From: Stemphylium vesicarium
Taxonomy: Eukaryota; Ascomycota; Dothideomycetes; Pleosporales; Pleosporaceae
Length of the DNA: 64,000 nt
NCBI GenBank assembly: GCA_004380135.1
Contig: QXCR01000076.1
Coordinates: 81,985 to 145,984 of the forward strand
Reading direction: 5' to 3'
Below the pieces are notes generated by a model, which did no database searches, was not told where the DNA came from, and saw only the letters and a program-made list of their open reading frames with translations. Each line of letters begins with the position of its first letter. Position 1 is the first letter of the stretch. The position numbers and the translations under genes are program-made. This document shows, piece after piece, positions 57,641-64,000 of the stretch.

Positions 57641-60600
57641 ATAGTATAAAAGGCCTTTAGATAAATAGCTAGATAATCTATTATAAAGTAATAAGTCTAT
57701 CTAGTAAGTCTTTATATGAAGTAATTACTAAAAATTAACGCGTTATAACAAACTAATAAAGTAAGTAGTAGCTAGCTAAAAGTAAGTCTTAATAAGAAGT
57801 TTTATATAATATCTTTAAAAGCTAAAGATTTAGATACTAATACCATATAAAAGACTAAAGGCTAATTAGAGCTCTAAGTAGAAAATAAATGTAAGTTCAC
57901 TAATAGCTACTTATAAATTGAAAAATAAGTTTTAATTAAAATTTTATTAAATCTCTAAATAGAGATATAGGCTATAATTAAACATCTTTTTTATAAAAGA
58001 GGACTCTAATTATTATTAGTATAAAGGTAACGTAAGTTACTAAAGGCTATAATAAAAGTCTAGTATTAAATTAATAAAGATTCTCTTAAATATCTTAAAA
58101 CTACTTAAAAGGCGCTATAAAGATATAGATATATAAGAAGATCTATTTAAGTTCTTATTATAGAAAAGTAGGCTATAAAGAGGCTATTTATATAAGTTAA
58201 TTAAAAAGTAATTAAAAGCTCTTTATTTAAAATAAGCTATAATAATAGTACTAGAGATATCTAATAATTAATTAGATAATAGATAATAATACTTCTAATT
58301 TAAATTTAAAAGAGCTAGCTACTTATATAATAGTAAAGAGTTAAATAGGTATATTAAATAAAGAGATCTTATAAAAAATTACTTAGATACTAAGAGAGAA
58401 TAGTTAAAAGGAAGCTATAATTAGGCCTACTATTAAAGCTGTAGTTAAGAGGTTAGTAATAATAAGTAGTATAAATTTACTCAAGTAAAAAAGCTTACTA
58501 AAAGCTAATTATAACTTTATAGCTATTATAATAGTGTAGATAATAAGCATATTAAGCTTAATAGCTAATTGACTAGAGGCGCTAAAATAGAAATAGGGTA
58601 ATAGACACTTAAGTATCTTACCTACTCTTACTATCTCTCTACTACCTAAGGCTACTAAAATACTCTAAGCTACTACGCGTAGAAATAATTACTTATAATT
58701 AGAATAATTTAATAAGAACTATATAAGATACCTATTATTCTAGTATAAGATAAAGGCTAAGCTACGTAATAATTATATAAGCGCGTTTAGTATAGTCTAA
58801 ATTAATTATATAGTTAGTAGATATATTAATAAAGCCTTAGACGTCTTACTTCTATAAATAGAATATAATTAGCCTTATAACTTAGTAGAAAATCTATAGA
58901 CCTTTTTAGATTAGTAGTATAATAACTTTTACTTTAAACTAAAAGCCTTTAATTAGCTATTAAATCTATATTAAAGTAAGTATTCTATATAAGTTTACTA
59001 TATAGAGTTTAATTAATTTAAGCTCTAGTTAAGAAAATACTTTAGCTATATAAATAAGAGAGATATATTTATTAAGAGACTTCTTCTAAAGCTTTAAGAA
59101 ATACTTATTAATATTAGTAATAATATTTTCTTTAAATAGCTAATCTATAAGAAAGTAAGAGTAGTAGATAGCTTATACTATATAGAACTAGCTACTAGAG
59201 TAAGTAAAAGTACGTAACTATATATAAGAGAGATTTTAATGTATATTTAGATTATATCTTAGAGTAAAGAAATAGACTAGGAGCCTATAAGAGTAAATAA
59301 GGCTAATATATAAAAGAAGAGACTTAAGAGAAGTACTTTTATCTATTATATATATTATAAAGAAGAGTACTTTCTTAGAGAATACCTAAAGGTAATTAAG
59401 AAATAAAAGACTTACTTAGTATAAAATAAAGAGCGCTTAGAATACTTAAATAGTATATTAAGAAAAGAATAGCTCTAAGCTAGAGTCTTAGCTTAGAGCC
59501 TTAGAAGATAAATTAGAATACTTATAGTAAATAGAACTAATTTTAATAAAAGTATATATATATACTATTATTAACTATTAATATAATTATTAATAATTTT
59601 TATAATATAATAGTATTAATAAATAGTGATTACTTATATTTTATTTTAGTAAATAAAAGATATATTAACTAAAATTATTATAAGCGCTTCTCTATCCCCT
59701 CTTATAAAATTAAAGAAATTAATAAGCAAATATTTTAAATAACTAAGATTATCTAATAAATATTTATATCATATAGATATATAAAAAGTATCTGTATATA
59801 TATTATTAATATATTAAGAGAAGATATTATTCTAAAAAAGAGCTAATTAGATTGCTATAAAGTATTTATTAGCTTAGCTAAAAAGAACTTTTAAATCTAC
59901 TTAATAAATATCTAAGTATAAATAAAGATAGAAAGAAATTACTATCTAAGCTATAATGAGTAAATATAGTAGTATTTACTATATTAGCTTATAAGAAAAG
60001 TCTAAGTAAAGATCAGATATTTACTATATTAATTATAAATATTAATAAGATATTATAATGTAAAAAGAAAATAGATGTAAAAGTAATTCTATCTATTTAG
60101 TATTAAGAGTTCTATAAGTTATCTCTATATAGAAGTCTAAGAGTAGACTATAAGATTAAACTTAATTTAAAAGACGCTTAGCTACTATTAGGGCTATTAT
60201 ATAGTATATTTAAGAGAGAGTTATCAATTTTATATAAAGAGCTTATATTTCTACTTAAGAAAGGATTTATCTAAGTTAGTAGCTTACTAGTAGCTACGCT
60301 AGTATTATTTGCGAAAAAGCTAAAAAGAGACCTCTACCTTTATATTAACTATAGGGCGTTAAATTAGATTATTAAAAAGAATATATACTCTCTTCCTTTA
60401 ATCTAAGAGAAGCTTAAAAACCTAAGGCGAAATGGTTTACTAAGCTAGATATTATTATAGCCTTCTATAAGATTTACGTTATAGAAGGCAATAAATAGAA
60501 AACTACGTTTAGAACGCGTTTTAGGCTATTTAAGTAGCTAGTTACTCTCTTTAGTATAGTAAACTTTTTAAGCACCTTCTAGTAGTATATTAACTAGACC

Positions 60601-61099
60601 CTATAAGAGTATCTTAATAACTTCTACTTAGCTTATCTTAATAACGTATTAATCTATATAGATAGAAGTAAAAGCTAATACTAGAAGTATATCTAAAAGG
60701 TACTTAGTAAGCTATAAATAGCTAGACTTTATATAGATATTAAGAAGTATAAGTTTAAAGTTAAGTCTATAAAGTACTTAAGATTTATTATTAAAATTAA
60801 AAAAGAAATTAGTATAGACTCCACAAAAGTAGCTATAATTTGCGAGTAGAAAGCACTAAATACTATTAAGAGAATAAAATTATTTTTAAAATTTACTAAC
60901 TTTTATTAAAAGTTTATTAATAACTTTACTTAAGTTATTGTACTACTTACTAAGCTTATTAGTAATATAATTTTTTAATAAGGCTCTAAAGAGTGATTAG
61001 CCTTTAAAAAGTTAAAAGAAGTCTTTATCTTAAAATTTATACTAGCTAGCTTTAATTTAAATAAGAAGATAGTACTAAAGTATAACTTATTAGAATATA

Positions 61100-61142
61100 C
61101 AGTACTAAGCCAAAAGTCTGTTCGCGCTAAACGCACGGGCCC
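61100..61142. repeat. Left terminal inverted repeat of the Tc1 element
   Basis: Starts cagtactaagcc directly after the TA at 61098-61099 and ends with gggccc. It pairs with 62410-62452. Confidence 0.88.
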
Positions 61143-62409
61143 AAGAACAACATGAGATCACAAGACGGGTATCTTCTGCAACACCACATAACTCTATTAA
61201 TATAAAGTCTTTTAGCACTATAACTTTAGTTAATTAAATGCCTAGAGGTGAATTATTAGAAACGCAACGCGTATATATCTTAGCCTAGGTTAACGCTAGT
61301 CTATCGACGCGCGAAATTAGTAAGACACTAGGTTATATATAACGCGCTGTATAGAAGATTATCGCGCGATGGAAATTAACTACCTACTATACTAAGAACG
61401 ATCGTATAGGTCGCCCACTAATTTTAACTAGTAGAGATTATCGTCGTCTTCTTATTATTATAAAGAAAGATCCTATAATTAAGTATAGCGCTCTCTATAT
61501 AGCCGCGGGCCTTAATAGTAATAGAACGATACTACTAGTTTTATATTAAACTATCGCCCGCGCACTTATAAGTATAAACTACTCTAAGTATAGAGCCGCC
61601 TAGAGGCCTAAAATTAACGTAACTACTACTAAACTTCGCCGTGAATAGGCTCTATAATGGGCTAGTTTTAACTGGGATCGTACTACTCTAAAGTTCAGCG
61701 ATGAGTGCAGCATTGCCCGCGGATCTGGCCGCAACCCTTGCTGGGTTTGGCGTTTACCAGCGAACAAATGGAGGCATGAGATGGTAGAGGAAAAGGAGAC
61801 TAGCCAGCAGCCAGCTCGCATGGTTTAGGCCTCAATTTAGATAACTCTAGGGGGTAAAATTGGGCGTAGTCCTCTAGTAATTATAACCTGCGACGTATTA
61901 ATAAAGCGTAATAGATATATAAGCCTTAGCTATACTAGGGCTCCTAAGGAAGAACTCTAAGATTACTATAGACTAGGCGAGTTATTTATATAAGATAACG
62001 CACTAATATATACTACCTATTACTTAAGGGAGTAGCGAGAGCTTTATAGTATTTATACTATTAATTAGCTACTCTACTTACCTAATCTTAACCTAATAGA
62101 ATACTTATAGTAGAGTCTTAAAAAGGAGCTCTATAAGCGTGAACCTTATCTTAATTATATAAGAGGCTTAGAAAGTAAGTAGACTAAATTTAAGATGGGC
62201 TTAAAGGAGGCGTAGGCTGCTATACCCGAAAACCTAGTGCGCAGCCTTATTACGTCTATGCCGCGACGTATTAACGCAGTTCTTTAAGCAAAAGGGTACT
62301 AGACACGATATTAAGGTAATTACTATTATTTCTATTATTTTAGAATTTTATTTAGAGCTTTTTTGATAGGGTTGCGTTGAGTTGAAATCTATGAGATTTT
62401 GTGAGTTCG

Positions 62410-62452
62410 GGGCCCGTGCGTTTAGTGCGAACAGACTTCTGGCGAGGCACTG
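62410..62452. repeat. Right terminal inverted repeat of the Tc1 element
   Basis: Inverted match of 61100-61142 with a handful of mismatches, followed by the TA at 62453-62454. Confidence 0.88.
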
Positions 62453-63404
62453 TACTATAGAAAAGGTAATTTCTTAATATAGAGATAATAGTATTCTAAG
62501 ACTATATATATATTTCTTAAAAAAAAACTTCTATAAGTACAACTATAAGATCTATAATAAGAAACTATTAATAGTAATTTACTACTTATAGAAATAAGAT
62601 ATTAAATTATACTTAGTTATTAAGTTTAAGATAATTATTAATTTTAAGAACTTAAAGTACTTTATAAACTTATAATATTAAATAAGTATTAAATAAAGTA
62701 GTTTCTCTTATTAGAATATTGTAATATAAAAATAATATACTATTTAAATAATTAAAATATTAAGGTAGATATATTTTTATAAAGAGAATAAAATCTATTT
62801 ATAAAAGTAGAGAATAAGAATTTATAAAAATATCCTATATAAATTTTTAAACTAATTAAGTCTTACTATAAGAAATTAATAAAAGAGATTTTAAAAATAT
62901 ACTAAAAATATATATTAGCTTAAGTTTGTCTTTGAAAAAACTAAATTTATTATTAGTTAATAACTACTTAAAGTTAGAGATTTAAATGAAATTGTCAATA
63001 TTTTTAATTCACTAAAAAAGTTATAGACTACTAAAGTAGAGAATAATAAAACTTATTAAAAAGTAAAAAAAGTAATTAAGTAAAAAAAAAAATTCACTAA
63101 GCTTAGGCCTAAAGTATTCTATTGTAGAATATATAATTAATGATAAAGCGTTAATATGTTAAAAGAGAAAATAGATAGTATAGGATAAAATAATATATAC
63201 TTAGATTATTTAAAAGACTTATAAGTCTCTTTTTATAAGTTACTCTAAAAGAGAGAAAACCTATAAAATACTTATAAGAGACTACTTCTAGCTAAGAATA
63301 GTAAATAACGCCTAGAGGTATATTAGAAACTATAATATTTATAGTAAGAGTAAGCTATAAAGAGAAAGAAAATAAGAGTTATTAAAATCTTTTCTAATAC
63401 TTAT

Positions 63405-63995
63405 TTAGGTATAAAAGAGAATCTCTATAAACTTTATAGAGAGATTACTTAAGAGTAAAAATATAATAAGCCTTATAGTAATAATAGACTAGCTAAGTAA
63501 AAGAGTAATTTTTATTCTCTTATTAAATATAATAATAAATATAGTAGTTTAGAAGTTTATTAAAAGAATAGTTATATACTACTAACTATTTAATATAATT
63601 ATATTAGACTAAGAGAACTAATTTATTAGTAAGTTATAAGAATAACTTTACTAAATTCTAAAGATTAATAAGAGGCTATTAATAGTATACTACTTCTAAA
63701 TAAAAAGCACTATAAAGAGAATTAATAGTGTCTAAGAAGTCTATATCTAATCTTTTATAAACTAAGCTTAGATAGACTAAGCTACGCTCTATCTAATAAC
63801 TTAAATCGCGATTAATAGTAAGAATATAATATTAATAGGTATATTACTTTTCTTTTTAAAATATAATTATAATATTAATTTATTATAGTTATAGATACTA
63901 GAAGAATAAGCGCTTCTCTTAGATATGCCTAATAACTACTTAAATAATAAGAAAGTAAAGTAAATTATTTTAAAATTCTAGATTATTTTTAAATT
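63405..63995. repeat. Inverted copy of 55795-56370 (probable integrase region)
   Basis: Near-identical to the reverse complement of the stretch in copy A. It lies downstream of the RNase H relic of copy B, the position of integrase in Ty3/Gypsy elements. Confidence 0.88.
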
Positions 63996-64000
63996 AGCTT

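Larger units (their letters stand above)
61100..62452 (+). mobile_element. Tc1/mariner transposon nested in Gypsy copy B
   Basis: A 1,353-bp element, the expected Tc1 length, with imperfect terminal inverted repeats of about 43 bp ending in the shared block gtctgttcgc(g/a)ctaaacgcacgggccc. It is flanked on both sides by TA, the target-site duplication of the superfamily. The plus strand carries decayed transposase: a helix-turn-helix part near 61240-61420, and FSDECSIARGSGRNPCWVWR at 61691-61750, the region of the second catalytic Asp, followed by DNA with many stops. The transposase is a broken relic. Insertion splits the RNase H region of the Gypsy element, so it arrived later than that element. 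Confidence 0.88.
57295..64000 (+). mobile_element. RIP-mutated Ty3/Gypsy retrotransposon, plus orientation (copy B), nested
   Basis: Order on the plus strand fits Ty3/Gypsy: LTR, gag, reverse transcriptase, RNase H, then the segment shared with copy A (probably integrase), running off the window. A decayed zinc knuckle lies at about 59350-59390, with Tyr where Cys and Glu where Gly are expected (YYKEEYFLREYLK). RT recognition rests on YINYRALN, KKLKRDLYLYI and the sequence around 60631-60660, where the usual Tyr-x-Asp-Asp reads YLNN. RNase H-like sequence (YNYKIYNKKLLIVIYYL) resumes at about 62.52 kb after the Tc1 insertion at 61100-62452. All frames carry many stops. It is inactive. Confidence 0.8.

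Noticed and set aside
61600..61821. 73-codon frame on the minus strand in the AT-rich block
   Set aside because: It is the antisense shadow of the surviving Tc1 transposase patch read on the plus strand.
1..64000. tRNA, rRNA, CRISPR array or bacterial-type operon signals
   Set aside because: None was recognised by eye. Gene structure and introns are clearly fungal. A tRNAscan-type run would be needed to exclude a missed tRNA.

Overview
This is nuclear DNA of a filamentous ascomycete (Pezizomycotina, most likely a dothideomycete). Genes carry short GT-AG introns of about 50-70 nt with CTAAC/CTGAC-like branch points. Fungal orthologues such as Rpt6, Nic96, phosphofructokinase and an Ndt80-family regulator are easy to recognise. 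The last ~9 kb is a sharply bounded, very AT-rich block of transposons with the C-to-T/G-to-A decay typical of RIP (repeat-induced point mutation). About 54.8 kb is ordinary gene-rich DNA and about 9.1 kb is the AT-rich block.

Region 1 (about 0.6-18.5 kb) is a complete N-acetylglucosamine (GlcNAc) catabolic cluster of six genes: glucosamine-6-phosphate deaminase (-), an UNC-93-type MFS permease (+), an unusual hexokinase (+), a RON1-like Ndt80 transcription factor (-), an NGS1-like protein joining a GH3 domain to a GNAT domain (-), and GlcNAc-6-phosphate deacetylase (+). Together they can import GlcNAc, phosphorylate it, deacetylate it and deaminate it to fructose-6-phosphate, with a candidate sensor and a candidate regulator built in. 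The GH3 part of the NGS1-like protein has lost the NagZ catalytic motifs, as expected of a ligand sensor. Its gene needs a 7-nt microexon to stay in frame.

Region 2 (18.5-49.8 kb) holds mostly housekeeping genes with no evident shared pathway: a Rab GTPase, a flavocytochrome b2-like dehydrogenase, a small coiled-coil protein, a Trp-rich orphan, nucleoporin Nic96, phosphofructokinase, an Irc24-like SDR, an MFS transporter, proteasome ATPase Rpt6, a Vnx1-type vacuolar cation/H+ exchanger, a membrane RING-H2 E3, a secreted intradiol dioxygenase-like protein and a fungal rhodopsin/PTH11-like membrane protein.

Region 3 (50.5-53.7 kb) is the last gene before the AT-rich block. It encodes a fungus-specific domain with a possible PD-(D/E)XK motif, joined to a long FG-repeat, Ser/Asn/Asp-rich tail with a 12-bp tandem repeat. 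The frame is broken at a 7-A run.

Region 4 (about 54.9-64.0 kb) contains two RIP-mutated Ty3/Gypsy retrotransposons in opposite orientations. The right-hand copy (LTR, gag, RT, RNase H, then sequence also present in the left copy) is interrupted by a 1,353-bp Tc1/mariner element with 43-bp inverted ends and a TA target duplication. Patches of normal composition survive inside the decayed DNA. No tRNA, rRNA or CRISPR was recognised. All exon coordinates were derived by hand from reading frame and splice signals.
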